64,000 nucleotides of DNA, from positions 248,001-312,000 of the forward strand of contig NZ_JHQS01000017.1 of NCBI RefSeq assembly GCF_014843845.1, given 5' to 3'. Source of the DNA: Mesorhizobium amorphae. GTDB taxonomy: Bacteria > Pseudomonadota > Alphaproteobacteria > Rhizobiales > Rhizobiaceae. The notes under the pieces were generated by a model. The model worked only from the letters and a program-made list of their open reading frames with translations. It made no database searches and was not told where the DNA came from. How positions within the stretch are numbered: position 1 is the first letter of the stretch; the number at the start of each line of letters is the position of its first letter. Both the position numbers and the translations under genes were made by a program. Shown piece after piece: positions 27,602-39,234 of the stretch.

Positions 27602-28858
27602 ATGAATACAAAGCCCGTCAGTTCCGAGACGCTCCACCATCATGTCAGGCGCATGGCTGGACGCCATCCGCATGAGGAGCATCGCGTCGCAACCCCGCTC
27701 GAACTTCTGTTCGACCTTACTTTCGTAACAGCTTTCGGCCTTGCCTCATCCCAGCTCGCGCATGCGCTGGCTGAGGGCCACTATGCGGCGGCCCTGCTGG
27801 GTTTCGGCTTCGCAAGCTTCGCCATCTGCTGGGCCTGGGTCAATTTCTCATGGTTCTCCTCGGCCTACGACACCGACGACTGGATTTTCCGTCTTGTCAC
27901 CATGGTGCAAATGATCGGTGTGCTGGTGCTGGCAATCGGCCTGCCGCGCATGTTTGCCTCGATCGAGCATGGCGAACATCTCGACAATTCGGTCATGGTG
28001 CTTGGCTACGTCATCATGCGCGTCGCCATGGTGTTCCAGTGGTTACGCGCGGCCAGGCAGGACCCTGATCGGCGCCGGGCCTGCCTGACCTACGCCACAG
28101 CGATCTCGGTGGCCCAGGTCGGTTGGGTGGTGCAGATCCTCGCCGATTTCTCGGTCGGCGTCAGCCTTATACTCGCCTGCGTCCTCGCATTGGTCGAATT
28201 GGCGGGGCCGGTGATCGCCGAACGCAGGGATGGCGGCACGCCCTGGCATGCCCATCACATCGCCGAGCGCCACAGCCTGTTCGCCATCATCGCGCTGGGC
28301 GAGGGTGTCGTCGGTACGCTCGCGTCGTTGTCGGCCGTGGTCGAGGAGCAGGGCTGGACCATGGATGCGGCTCTGGTTTGCATCGCCGGCACCGGGCTGA
28401 CCTTCGGCATGTGGTGGATCTATTACATACTGCCTTCGGCGCGGATCCTTCATGCCCACCGCGATCGCGCATTCGTGTGGGGTTATGGGCAGATGCTGGT
28501 CGTGACTGCCATCGTTGCGACCGGCGCCGGGCTCCACGTCGCGGCCTATTTTATCGAGCACAAGGCTCACATTGGCCCGCTTGCGACGCTGCTTACCGCC
28601 GCTATTCCCGTGGGTATCTTCCTGGGGCTGATCTATGCGCTCTACTACTACCTTGTTCCGCGCTTCGATCCGTTTCACATCTGGCTGCTGCTCGCGACCG
28701 CGGCGGTCGTCGCGCTCGCCGTTTTCGCCGCGCTTGCCGGCGTCGACATGGCGATCTGCCTCATCATTCTAATGCTCGCACCGGCCGTAACTGTCGTCGG
28801 CTACGAAGCGCTCGGACACCGCCACCAGACGGAAGCGCTCGCAAGCGACGAGCACTGA
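27602..28858 (+). CDS. ltrA: Low temperature requirement protein A (LtrA) family membrane protein
   Basis: A 418-aa polytopic membrane protein with about eleven helices. The LtrA opening EHRVATPLELLFDLTFVTAF and the central HHIAERHSLFAIIALGEGVVGT are diagnostic. The molecular function is not settled; the family was named from a Listeria cold-growth mutant. It stands alone, 114 bp after the ATP-grasp gene. Confidence 0.92.
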   Translation: MNTKPVSSETLHHHVRRMAGRHPHEEHRVATPLELLFDLTFVTAFGLASSQLAHALAEGHYAAALLGFGFASFAICWAWVNFSWFSSAYDTDDWIFRLVTMVQMIGVLVLAIGLPRMFASIEHGEHLDNSVMVLGYVIMRVAMVFQWLRAARQDPDRRRACLTYATAISVAQVGWVVQILADFSVGVSLILACVLALVELAGPVIAERRDGGTPWHAHHIAERHSLFAIIALGEGVVGTLASLSAVVEEQGWTMDAALVCIAGTGLTFGMWWIYYILPSARILHAHRDRAFVWGYGQMLVVTAIVATGAGLHVAAYFIEHKAHIGPLATLLTAAIPVGIFLGLIYALYYYLVPRFDPFHIWLLLATAAVVALAVFAALAGVDMAICLIILMLAPAVTVVGYEALGHRHQTEALASDEH

Positions 28859-28949
28859 GGCAATTCGGACCTTGACGTCGATTGCCGGATGGGTCGCGCG
28901 CCGGCCAGATATCGGTTGCTGTCAAACGGCTCCGGCCGGTTGTCGGTTA

Positions 28950-28976
28950 AAAAAGTTCGGGATCATGGTCTGGCGC
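28950..28976. repeat. Half copy of the 'gggatcatggtc' repeat
   Basis: aaaaagttcgggatcatggtctgg matches the right half of the palindromic element at 32641-32689. It overlaps the last codons of the DUF1850 gene, and its 'tca' provides that gene's stop codon. Confidence 0.65.
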
Positions 28977-29324
28977 ACGATTCCAGCACGATCGTGTCAC
29001 CAGCCGCCTTGCCAAGTTCGCGGCAGCCCTGATCCGTGCACAGCGTCCAGCCTTCGCCAGTCGCGCCAGACGCGGCGAGCACGAGGCGCGGTTGCGTCCC
29101 GATCCCGGGCGTGTAGGTCCACCAGCCGTCCCGCAATACCGAACCCTCGGGCGGCTCCATGCCGGCGCCGGACCCTTTGACGCGTGCTTCGACGACCTGC
29201 AGCCCGGATGGCAGCACGGTCCAGTCTTCCTGCCAGCGCGTCCTTTCCACCGAGTGCGTCCAGGACAGGGTGAAGGCGGCGACAGCGAGCTTGACCGTCT
29301 TGCCGGCCGCGAGGATGCAGAGGC

Positions 29325-29328
<4 letters not shown>
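28963..29328 (-). CDS. DUF1850 domain protein, partner of the TRAP transporter
   Basis: A 121-aa protein. The DUF1850 signature is visible: FTLSWTHSVERTRWQEDW, then RVKGSGAGMEPPEG and a C-terminal beta region. This domain nearly always follows fused TRAP permeases of the TAXI class. Its start overlaps the permease stop by four bases (ATGA on the minus strand), so translation is coupled. Its stop codon lies inside a copy of a dispersed repeat, so the original C-terminus may have been altered. Confidence 0.85.
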
Positions 29329-31415
<2,087 letters not shown>

Positions 31416-31434
31416 TGGCGGGTTCCTGGTGGCA

Positions 31435-31567
31435 TCCCTCCCCCCTTGAGGGGAGGGTGCGGAACGAAGCGAGGCGGGTGGGTCGGTCCGGGCAGCGCGC
31501 GGCATGAACCGACCCCACCCGTCATCCGCCTTCGGCGGCTGTCCACCCTCCCCTCGAGGGGGAGGGA
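31435..31567. repeat. Inverted-repeat element between TRAP permease and binding-protein genes
   Basis: Two arms, ccctcccccc-ttgaggggagggtg and caccctcccctcgagggggaggg, enclose about 90 bp that include gacc..ccaccc and ccgccttcggcgg hairpins. It splits an operon whose two genes act together, so it may lower expression of the downstream permease relative to the binding protein. Confidence 0.75.
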
Positions 31568-31573
31568 AGGCGC

Positions 31574-32533
31574 TTACTTCACCAACCCCTTTTCCTTGTA
31601 GTAGCGCTCCGCACCCGGATGCAGGGGCACCGGCATGCCGTCGAGCGCCTTGGCCGGGTCGATCGCCTTGGCGGCGGCGTGGGCGGCGGCAAGCTGGTCG
31701 AGATGCTCGAACATCAGCTTGGTCATCTGATAGGCGGTCTCGTCCGAGACGTCGGCGCGGGTGACGAGGAAATTGCCGACGGCGGCGGTAGCGACATCCT
31801 CGGTCTGACCTTCATAGGTGCCCTTGGGGATAACCACCGAAAGATAGGGCGAGCCGATCTTGGCGACGGCATCCGCCGGCACGGCAACGACGTTGATCGG
31901 GACAGAGGTGGCGAGGTCGCGGATCGAGGCGACGCCGAGGCCGGCCGATTGCAGCGTGGCGTCGAGCTGGCGGTTCTTGATCAGCTCGACCGATTCGGCA
32001 AAGGGCAAATATTCGACGCGGCCAAGGTCTTCATATTTCAGGCCGGCGGCGGCGAAGATGGCGCGGGCGTTGAGCTCGGTGCCGGAGGCCGGCGCGCCGA
32101 CCGACAGGCTCTTGCCCTTCAAATCGGCGAGCGTCTTGATGCCCGACTCCTGGCTGGCGACGATCTGGATGTAGTTGGGGTAGATGGCGGCTATGCCGCG
32201 CAGCTTGTCGAGCTTGCCCGGGAAACCGGCTTCGGTGTTGCCCTCGGCGGCGAGCTTGACGGAGTCGCCGAGCGCGAAGGCGATCTCGCCCTTGCCCTGC
32301 TGCAGCAGATTGAGGTTCTCGACCGAGGCCTTCGTCGCCTGCACCTGGGTGCGGGCGCCCTCGATACCCTTGCCGTAGATCTCCGACAGCGCGACGCCGA
32401 GCGGATAATAGACGCCCGAGGTGCCGCCGGTCAGCACGTTGATGAATTCCTGCGCCCCGGCCGGCACCGCGCCAAGGCCAAGCGACAGCGCCATTGCGCC
32501 GACAGCAACAAGTTTCGTCCTAAAACTGAACAT
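31574..32533 (-). CDS. TAXI family TRAP transporter substrate-binding protein
   Basis: A 319-aa periplasmic protein. The signal peptide ends VPAGAQ (about residue 27). The mature TAXI domain starts FINVLTGGTSGVYYPLGVAL, with KGEIAFALGDSV, KGKSLSVGAPASGTELNA and a C-terminal HPGAERYYKEKGL. It captures the ligand for the fused permease downstream. The start ATG at 32533 gives a proper signal peptide; more than 100 upstream codons are open but run into repeats. Confidence 0.94.
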   Translation of the reverse strand: MFSFRTKLVAVGAMALSLGLGAVPAGAQEFINVLTGGTSGVYYPLGVALSEIYGKGIEGARTQVQATKASVENLNLLQQGKGEIAFALGDSVKLAAEGNTEAGFPGKLDKLRGIAAIYPNYIQIVASQESGIKTLADLKGKSLSVGAPASGTELNARAIFAAAGLKYEDLGRVEYLPFAESVELIKNRQLDATLQSAGLGVASIRDLATSVPINVVAVPADAVAKIGSPYLSVVIPKGTYEGQTEDVATAAVGNFLVTRADVSDETAYQMTKLMFEHLDQLAAAHAAAKAIDPAKALDGMPVPLHPGAERYYKEKGLVK

Positions 32534-32640
32534 CCGATCCTCCCTGATATAGTCGTCGTCGTACCGCCTCCCGGCACAAACCGGGGCGAGTTTAGACGGC
32601 AGGCGACAAATGCCAACCTGCAATTGCATGCCTTCTATTT

Positions 32641-32689
32641 GACCATGATCTTTTCCAAAAACCGGCTTCCACTTTTTGGGATCATGGTC
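32641..32689. repeat. Imperfect palindromic repeat gaccatgatc...gatcatggtc
   Basis: gaccatgatc, then ttttccaaaaaccggcttcc, then actttttggg and atcatggtc. This is a form of a very common rhizobial intergenic palindrome. A half copy lies at 28950-28976. Confidence 0.75.
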
Positions 32690-32770
32690 TGGGACGAACG
32701 GTTGAGTGATGCCACGGTGGGCGCCGGCTTGCGCAGGATGCGACCAAGGCCGAAAGATTTTTGCGGAACC

Positions 32771-32797
32771 TGTCGAAATCGGCCGAGACCGCACGAC
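32771..32797 (+). promoter_or_regulatory. ECF42-type promoter, copy 1
   Basis: TGTCGA (32771-32776), 17-bp spacer, CGAC (32794-32797), 52 bp before the DGPF start. This matches the -35 TGTCGA and -10 CGA(C/T) pattern reported for ECF42 sigma factors in Streptomyces (from memory of the literature). The second DGPF gene has the same boxes with the same spacing. Confidence 0.75.
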
Positions 32798-32849
32798 ATA
32801 GGGTCGGCCCGCAACGGAGCGGGCCGTTCGAAAAAAGCGGGAGAAGACC

Positions 32850-33219
32850 ATGCGATACATGCTTTTGATCTACAATGACGAAGCCGCGGCGGCGAATGCG
32901 CCGCGCGAGAGGACCGAGCAGATCCTCGCGGCCTATGGCGCCTATACCGAAGCGTTGAAGGCATCAGGCGCATGGCTGGCCCGGCGACCGGCTGCGCCCG
33001 ACCCAGGCGGGCGCCTCGGTGCGGATGGCGGACGGCAAGACCAACGTGCTCGATGGCCCCTATGCCGACACCAAGGAGCAACTTGCCGGCTTCTACATGA
33101 TCGAAGCGACGGACTTCGACACGGCCAAGGAATGGGCTGGACGGTGTCCGGCAGCCAGCACCGGCACGGTCGAGGTGCGCCCGATCTGGGAAATGACCGA
33201 GTACCTGTCTGAGAAATGA
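32850..33219 (+). pseudogene. DGPF/YciI-like protein, copy 1, frameshifted
   Basis: The first ~44 codons (MRYMLLIYNDEAAAANAP to GAWLA) match the intact copy at 33335. An extra base in the CCC run at 32980-32982 then shifts the frame to junk. Removing one C restores GDRLRPTQAGASVRMADGK and the remainder through DGPYADTKEQLAGFY to PIWEMTEYLSEK, ending at 33219. The downstream part is also open from 33019. Either the gene is a recent pseudogene or there is a sequencing error. It has its own ECF42-type promoter. Confidence 0.8.
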
Positions 33220-33258
33220 TCGACGCCATGACGAAGCCGAAAGGATTTTAGCAGCGCC

Positions 33259-33285
33259 TGTCGAAATCGGCCGAGGCCACGCGAC
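33259..33285 (+). promoter_or_regulatory. ECF42-type promoter, copy 2
   Basis: TGTCGA (33259-33264), 17-bp spacer, CGAC (33282-33285), 49 bp before the ATG of the intact DGPF gene. It is identical in layout to copy 1, and would also transcribe the sigma factor gene downstream, giving autoregulation. Confidence 0.75.
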
Positions 33286-33334
33286 ATAGGGTCGGCCAGC
33301 AACGAAGCGGCCTTCGAGAAAACGGGAGAAGACC

Positions 33335-33688
33335 ATGCGATACATGCTTTTGATCTACGTCAACGAAGCCGCGATGGCGGCCGCACCGACCGAGAAGACC
33401 TACGAGATCAGCGCGGCCTACGGCGCCTATACCGACGCGTTGAAGAAGTCCGGCGCCTGGCTCGCCGGCGACCGGCTGAAGCCGACCCAGGCCGCCACTT
33501 CGGTGCGGATGGCCAACGGCAAGACCAACGTGCTCGACGGTCCCTATGCCGACACCAAGGAGCAGCTCGCCGGCTTCTACATGATCGAGGCCGAGGACGC
33601 CGATGCCGCGATCGCCTGGGCGGCGCGCTGCCCCGCCGCCAGCGCCGGCACGGTCGAGCTGCGGCCGATCTGGGAACAGACCATGTGA
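33335..33688 (+). CDS. DGPF-domain (YciI-like) protein, copy 2, intact
   Basis: A 117-aa protein with the YciI-like ferredoxin fold. It starts MRYMLLIYVNEAA and contains NVLDGPYADTKEQLAGFYMIE, the DGPF-type signature. The family is the constant genomic partner of ECF42 sigma factors; its biochemical role is not known. A good ribosome binding site (cgggagaag) precedes the ATG. The TGA overlaps the ATG of the sigma factor gene by one base (TGATG), so translation is coupled. Confidence 0.92.
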   Translation: MRYMLLIYVNEAAMAAAPTEKTYEISAAYGAYTDALKKSGAWLAGDRLKPTQAATSVRMANGKTNVLDGPYADTKEQLAGFYMIEAEDADAAIAWAARCPAASAGTVELRPIWEQTM

Positions 33689-35022
33689 TGGAAAATGGCC
33701 TGGAGATCGCGCGGGCGGCGGCGGAAGCGGCCGCCCGGCAGAGCTACGGCAAGCTGGTCGCGTGGCTCGCCGCTCGCACGCGCGATGTCGCCGGCGCCGA
33801 GGACGCGCTGGCCGATGCCTTCGCGGCGGCGCTGGAGCGTTGGCCAAAGGCCGGCGTGCCAGACCGGCCGGAAGCCTGGCTGCTTGCGGTGGCACGGCGG
33901 CGCCGGGGCGACGCGATCCGGCGGCGGCTGACCGGCGAGGCGGGCCCCGGCCCCCGCGACCATCTCAGGCTGGTCGCCGAGGAAATGGAGGCGAACATGA
34001 ATGACGACGAGCTGCCCGACGAGCGTCTGCGGCTGATGTTTGCCTGCGCCCATCCGGCGATCGAACCCGGCGTACGCGCGCCGCTGATCCTGCAGACCAT
34101 CCTCGGTTTCGATGCGGCGACGATCGCCTCGGCATTTCTGGTCTCGCCGGCAACGATGAGCCAGCGCCTGGTGCGCGCCAAGAGCCGCATCCGCGAGACC
34201 GGCATTCCCTTTCGCGTGCCTGAACGGGCCGAGCTTGGCGAGCGGCTCGACGCGGTATTGGAAGCGATCTATGCGGCCTTCGCGGAAGGCTGGTCCGATC
34301 CGGCCGGCACCGAGACGCAGCGGCGCAACCTCGCCACCGAAGGCATCTGGCTCGGCCGGCTGGTGGCCTCGCTGATGCCGGAGGAACCCGAAGCGCTGGG
34401 CCTGCTTTCGCTGATGCTGTTCGCCGAGGCCCGCCGCGCGGCGCGGCGCAGCCCCGAAGGCGATTTCGTGCCACTTGCCGAACAGGACATCGCGCTGTGG
34501 GACGACTTGCTGATCGACGAGGCGGAAGCGCTGCTCGGGCGCGCCGCGGCCAAGGCGGTGATCGGCCGCTACCAGCTCGAGGCCGCCGTGCAATCGGCGC
34601 ATACGGCGCGGCGGCGGAGCGGCCGCACCGACTGGGCGGCGATCCGCCAGCTCTACGACGCCCTGCTGGCGATTGCCGGCTCGCCAGTGGTGGCGATCAA
34701 CCGCGCCGTGGCGATTGCCGAGTCCGAGGGCGCCGCAGCGGGATTGGCAGCACTATACGTGCTGGGTGACGACAAGCGGCTTGCCGACTACCAGCCCTAT
34801 TGGGCGGCGCGTGCGGGCCTGCTGGCCAGGCTCGGCAACACCAGCCAAGCCGTCGAGGCCTACGACCAGGCGATGGGCCTGGAACGCGACCCGGCCGTGC
34901 GTCGCTTCCTGCAGCAACGGCGCGCGGAACTCGGCAACGACGCGACGAAGCACCGAGTCTTCAGTGCGGCTCAGGCCGGCCACATGTCATGCGCAGCGTT
35001 CAGCTTCCGCATCAACTCATGA
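33688..35022 (+). CDS. ECF42-type RNA polymerase sigma factor with C-terminal extension
   Basis: A 444-aa protein. Sigma-2 region near the N-terminus (DVAGAEDALADAFAAALERWP, RPEAWLLAVARRR), sigma-4 region about 120-175 (DAATIASAFLVSPATMSQRLVRAKSRI), then a long C-terminal domain (about 190-415: AVLEAIYAAFAEGW, INRAVAIAESEG, TPR-like end). This layout, with no anti-sigma gene and an adjacent DGPF gene, defines ECF42. The ATG at 33688 is preferred over a GTG at 33685. The last ~25 codons, after the usual end at RRAELGN, read into the 3' end of the convergent GST gene. Confidence 0.92.
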   Translation: MENGLEIARAAAEAAARQSYGKLVAWLAARTRDVAGAEDALADAFAAALERWPKAGVPDRPEAWLLAVARRRRGDAIRRRLTGEAGPGPRDHLRLVAEEMEANMNDDELPDERLRLMFACAHPAIEPGVRAPLILQTILGFDAATIASAFLVSPATMSQRLVRAKSRIRETGIPFRVPERAELGERLDAVLEAIYAAFAEGWSDPAGTETQRRNLATEGIWLGRLVASLMPEEPEALGLLSLMLFAEARRAARRSPEGDFVPLAEQDIALWDDLLIDEAEALLGRAAAKAVIGRYQLEAAVQSAHTARRRSGRTDWAAIRQLYDALLAIAGSPVVAINRAVAIAESEGAAAGLAALYVLGDDKRLADYQPYWAARAGLLARLGNTSQAVEAYDQAMGLERDPAVRRFLQQRRAELGNDATKHRVFSAAQAGHMSCAAFSFRINS

Positions 35023-35597
35023 TCGCGCAATCTGGCCCACAGCCGCTCGATATCAGGCCAGGCGGCGCGAGCTTTCTCGACCTCGGGGTGCCAGGCCACC
35101 AGCATGATGAGATAGATATCGGCCACCGAAAGCCGCTCGCCAACCAGCCAGTCGCGGCCAGCAAGAGCCTTGTCGAGGATAGCAAAGCCGCGATCCATCT
35201 CGGCGACCGCTGCCTGCTTCACTGCTTTCACCCCCTCCGCGTCGACCGTGTAGCGATGGGCGTAGTAGAGCCGCAGCGCCGCCGGATAGACCGCCGCCGA
35301 CATGAAAGCCATCCAGCGCAGGAAGTCGGCGCGGGCGGGCGAACCGGCGGCCGGCGCCAAGCCCGCCTCCGGGTGGCGCTCGGCGAGCAGGATGCAGATC
35401 GCCGCCGATTCGGTCATCGAGCTGCCGTCCGGCAAGGTCAGCACCGGAACCTGGTTCAGAGGGCTGATGTCGAGGAAGGCCGGATCGGGCGGGTCCTTCT
35501 TCGGCACGTCGATCTGGTCGAACGGAGCGCCGGCCAAGGCAAGTGCTGCCTCCGCAACGAAACCGCCGCTGCCGGGGCGTGTATAGAGTTTGTACAT
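34971..35597 (-). CDS. Glutathione S-transferase family protein
   Basis: A 208-aa protein with a thioredoxin-like N-terminal domain (MYKLYTRPGSGGFVAEAAL, then LNQVPVLTLPDGSSMTESAAI, the glutathione-binding cis-Pro and Glu-Ser) and an all-helical C-terminal domain (GRDWLVGERLSVADIYLI). Full length. The start at 35597 follows a good ribosome binding site (ggagggac). Its 3' end overlaps the end of the ECF42 gene on the opposite strand by 52 bp. Confidence 0.93.
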   Translation of the reverse strand: MYKLYTRPGSGGFVAEAALALAGAPFDQIDVPKKDPPDPAFLDISPLNQVPVLTLPDGSSMTESAAICILLAERHPEAGLAPAAGSPARADFLRWMAFMSAAVYPAALRLYYAHRYTVDAEGVKAVKQAAVAEMDRGFAILDKALAGRDWLVGERLSVADIYLIMLVAWHPEVEKARAAWPDIERLWARLRDHELMRKLNAAHDMWPA

Positions 35598-35756
35598 GAG
35601 GTCCCTCCGCCAGCCCGAATCTGGCCGACGGCGATTTTGAACCGGAAGCAGCGCGCCGCTCAAGCGGTTGGCGGACGCCACGGCCAGTTTTTCAGCGGTC
35701 CAGGCCGAAGAGACGATACAGGCCCTGTTTATGAAGGCGCGAAGGATCGCTACTTA

Positions 35757-36737
<981 letters not shown>

Positions 36738-37079
36738 TGGTTTCGCTCCCAGAAGTCAGGCAATTGACATGGTCGGACTAACATAGGCGGACAGAATAGG
36801 GCTTTCGGTCGCGCAAGATAGGCTGCAGCTTGAAAATATCCGAGTGGGGCGCTTGCTGAAAACTGCCTTGTCCCGGAAACGCATTTTCCGGATAGGCCGA
36901 TTTGCGGAATGGATTGGCCGAGAGAAGGCTGATTGTGCACCAAGGTGTATTGAGATTCAGGTCAGGCCGAGCCGAAAATGCTGGCTTGCGAGAACCGGAG
37001 CGGAGCGTACTTTTGGGTACGTGAGCACCGGAAGCGCAGCAAGTCAGCGTTTGCAGGCCGGCATCACCTGAATCAATGC
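36738..37079. other. Intergenic region between lysE-like gene and cysK, largely a repeat element
   Basis: 342 bp. The right part (36941-37075) is a repeat element with inverted ends, shared with 39462-39565. The left ~200 bp should include the cysK promoter; I see no riboswitch fold. Confidence 0.55.
36941..37075. repeat. Inverted-repeat element 'attcaggt...acctgaat', copy 1
   Basis: The ends ttgagattcaggtcaggcc and ggccggcatcacctgaatca are inverted repeats. The middle holds ccggagcggagcgtac and gtacgtgagcaccgg, a second nested hairpin. The outer parts match 39462-39565; the middle differs. Confidence 0.75.
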
Positions 37080-37697
37080 TTACTGGCGGGCGGCAATCGC
37101 TGCGGCGGCCCCGACCATGAAGCCGGCGGCGGTGCGGTTCAACGCCTTCAGCGCCCTTGGCGACTTGAGGAACCAGCGCGCCTTGGCGGCGAGCGCCAGA
37201 TAGGGCACCAGCACCACCAGGAGCACGACGACGGTGAGCGCGACGAGAATACCGTAGTCGACCAGCGTGATGGTCTTCAGGTCGACGATGGTCGGCGTGA
37301 TGGCGAGATAGAAGATCATTGTCTTCGGGTTGCCGATCGTGACGGTGAGACCGGCAAGGAAGCTCGCCAGCAATCCGCCCTTGCCCTTTTTCGCCTCGAC
37401 AGTCTCCAGGGTGATGCCGCTGGTCCAGAAACGCCAGCCAAGGAAGGCGAGATAGGCAACGCCCAGCCATTTGATCGCCAGGAAGACCATGCCGAAGGTC
37501 TGGGCGACGAAGGCAAGGCCGAGCACGACGGCGGTGAGATAAATGAGGTCGCCGAGCATCAGGCCGAACGACATTGCCAGCGACGAGCGGAAACCAGAAC
37601 CGAGCGCACGCGCCACAAGCGCGGTGACGCCAGGCCCGGGAATGGCGGCGGCGATGCCAAGGGCGGCGCTGTAGGCGATGAATCCGGTGAGGGTCAT
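37080..37697 (-). CDS. LysE family amino acid exporter
   Basis: A 205-aa inner membrane protein with six helices. It begins LTGFIAYSAALGIAAAIPGPGVTALVARALGSG, containing the PGP motif of LysE/RhtB exporters, and has the central GNPKTMIFYLAI block. It exports an amino acid or related small molecule, substrate unknown. It follows a repeat at its 3' end, and its stop is within five bases of that repeat. Confidence 0.92.
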   Translation of the reverse strand: MTLTGFIAYSAALGIAAAIPGPGVTALVARALGSGFRSSLAMSFGLMLGDLIYLTAVVLGLAFVAQTFGMVFLAIKWLGVAYLAFLGWRFWTSGITLETVEAKKGKGGLLASFLAGLTVTIGNPKTMIFYLAITPTIVDLKTITLVDYGILVALTVVVLLVVLVPYLALAAKARWFLKSPRALKALNRTAAGFMVGAAAAIAARQ

Positions 37698-37782
37698 AAG
37701 TCCAGCCTTGAATGAAGGCGCCTTTTCGCACGAAAGCGCCCAGGCTGTGAACCGGATTCGATTGCACCAGAAGGCGAACGCC

Positions 37783-39138
37783 TCAGGTCGGGCCGTCGTT
37801 GTAAGTGACGCGCCAGATGGTGCCGTTGCCGTCTTCGGTGACGATCAGCGAACCGTCTCTAGCCACCGCAACGCCAACCGGGCGTCCCCAGACCGCGTCG
37901 TCGGCGATGACGAAGCCGGTCATGAAATCCTCATACTCGCCGGTCGGCTTGCCGTCCTTGAATTTCAGCCGCACCACCTTGTAACCCGTCCTGATGTCGC
38001 GGTTCCAGGAGCCGTGCAGGGCGACGAAGGCATCGCCCTGATATTCGGCCGGGAAGCTGTTGCCGGCATAGAAGGCGATGTTGAGCGGCGCCGAATGCGC
38101 CTGCATCAGCACGTCAGGCACGGTCACCTTGCCGGCGAGGTCGGGACGCTCGCCCTGGTGACGCGGATCCTCGTTGTTGCCGATATAATACCAGGGCCAG
38201 CCGTAGAAGCCGCCGTCCTTGACCGTCGTCGCATATTCGAACGGGACATTGTCGCCGAGTTCATCGCGCTCGTTGACGACGCACCAGAGGGCGCCGGTGG
38301 CCGGCTGCACGGTCATGCCGGAACAGTTACGCAGCCCGGCGGCGAAGCTGCGTCGGTTCTTGCCGTCGGGATCGAAGGCGAGAACATCGGCGCGGCCTTG
38401 CTCATAGCCCCAGACCGCGCCCAGCGGCTGCGATTTCACCCATGGCTCGAGCCCGCCCTCCGGTTCCTTGCCGATACCCTCGGCAACATTGGAGCCGGAG
38501 CCGACCGACAGATAGAGCGTCTTGCCGTCGGGCGAGAAGACGATGTCGCGGGTCCAGTGGTGGCTGGAGGGGATGTCGGCGACAATGGACTCCGGCTCGC
38601 CGGTGGCCTTCAGGTCGCCGTCGCGATAGGCAAAGCGCACGACGCTGTTGCTGTTGGCGACATAGACCCATTGCGGCTTGTCGCCCGGCGGGTAGAAGGC
38701 GATGCCGTAGGGCCGGTTGAGGCCTTTGGCGAAGGTGGTTTCCTCGGCAGGCTTGGCGCTGCCCTCGGTGAGACGGTAGACACGTATCTGGTTTGCCCTG
38801 CTGTCGGCGACGAAGAGGTCGCCGTTCGGGGCGACGCGTACGACACGCGGACTGTCGATGCCGGAGGCAATCAGCTCTACCGAAAAGCCCGGCGGCAGAA
38901 TTGGCCTGGCGTCTTCGGGACGGTCGGCCAGGCCGGCGCCGTTGGAGACGGATTCGGTGAGGTAAGGGACCTGCATATCATCGGGCCTGATCAGTCGACG
39001 CACGCCCGGCCTGTCGGCCTTCCAGTCGCCGAAGGCGGCTTTCCCCGTCAGCACCGGCTGGTCCGCCTGCTGCGCGAAGCTGGTGGTGGCGACAAACAGA
39101 GCCGCAACAACGACCGCCGGACCGAACAATCGGATCAT
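37783..39138 (-). CDS. Exported PQQ-type sugar (sorbosone) dehydrogenase-like protein
   Basis: A 451-aa protein with a signal peptide (MIRLFGPAVVVAALFVATTSFA, cleavage about 22) and a six-bladed propeller of the soluble glucose/sorbosone dehydrogenase family: PPGFSVELIASGIDSPRVVRVAPNGDLFVADS-like opening, SHHWTRDIVFSPDGKTLYLSVG and GFYGWPWYYIG. By family it would oxidise sugars in the periplasm with PQQ, but many members have no proven activity. The start at 39138 gives the signal peptide. Confidence 0.88.
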   Translation of the reverse strand: MIRLFGPAVVVAALFVATTSFAQQADQPVLTGKAAFGDWKADRPGVRRLIRPDDMQVPYLTESVSNGAGLADRPEDARPILPPGFSVELIASGIDSPRVVRVAPNGDLFVADSRANQIRVYRLTEGSAKPAEETTFAKGLNRPYGIAFYPPGDKPQWVYVANSNSVVRFAYRDGDLKATGEPESIVADIPSSHHWTRDIVFSPDGKTLYLSVGSGSNVAEGIGKEPEGGLEPWVKSQPLGAVWGYEQGRADVLAFDPDGKNRRSFAAGLRNCSGMTVQPATGALWCVVNERDELGDNVPFEYATTVKDGGFYGWPWYYIGNNEDPRHQGERPDLAGKVTVPDVLMQAHSAPLNIAFYAGNSFPAEYQGDAFVALHGSWNRDIRTGYKVVRLKFKDGKPTGEYEDFMTGFVIADDAVWGRPVGVAVARDGSLIVTEDGNGTIWRVTYNDGPT

Positions 39139-39234
39139 TGTAGTCTCCGGATCCCCTTGACCGGCGAAACGGGCAGACCCGCCTGCTTGTTCCGGGCAGG
39201 GCCTCGGCACACAGGGATTTGAAGGATCGCCGGT

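Larger units (their letters stand above)
32534..32849. other. Divergent regulatory region, TAXI gene to DGPF gene copy 1
   Basis: 316 bp. It contains an imperfect palindromic repeat (32641-32689) and the ECF42-type promoter for the first DGPF gene (32771-32797). The last 90 bp are duplicated at 33245-33334 together with the following gene. Confidence 0.7.

Noticed and set aside
36738..36790. Possible SAM-type riboswitch before cysK
   Set aside because: I could not form the required pseudoknot or conserved core; the leader is short.
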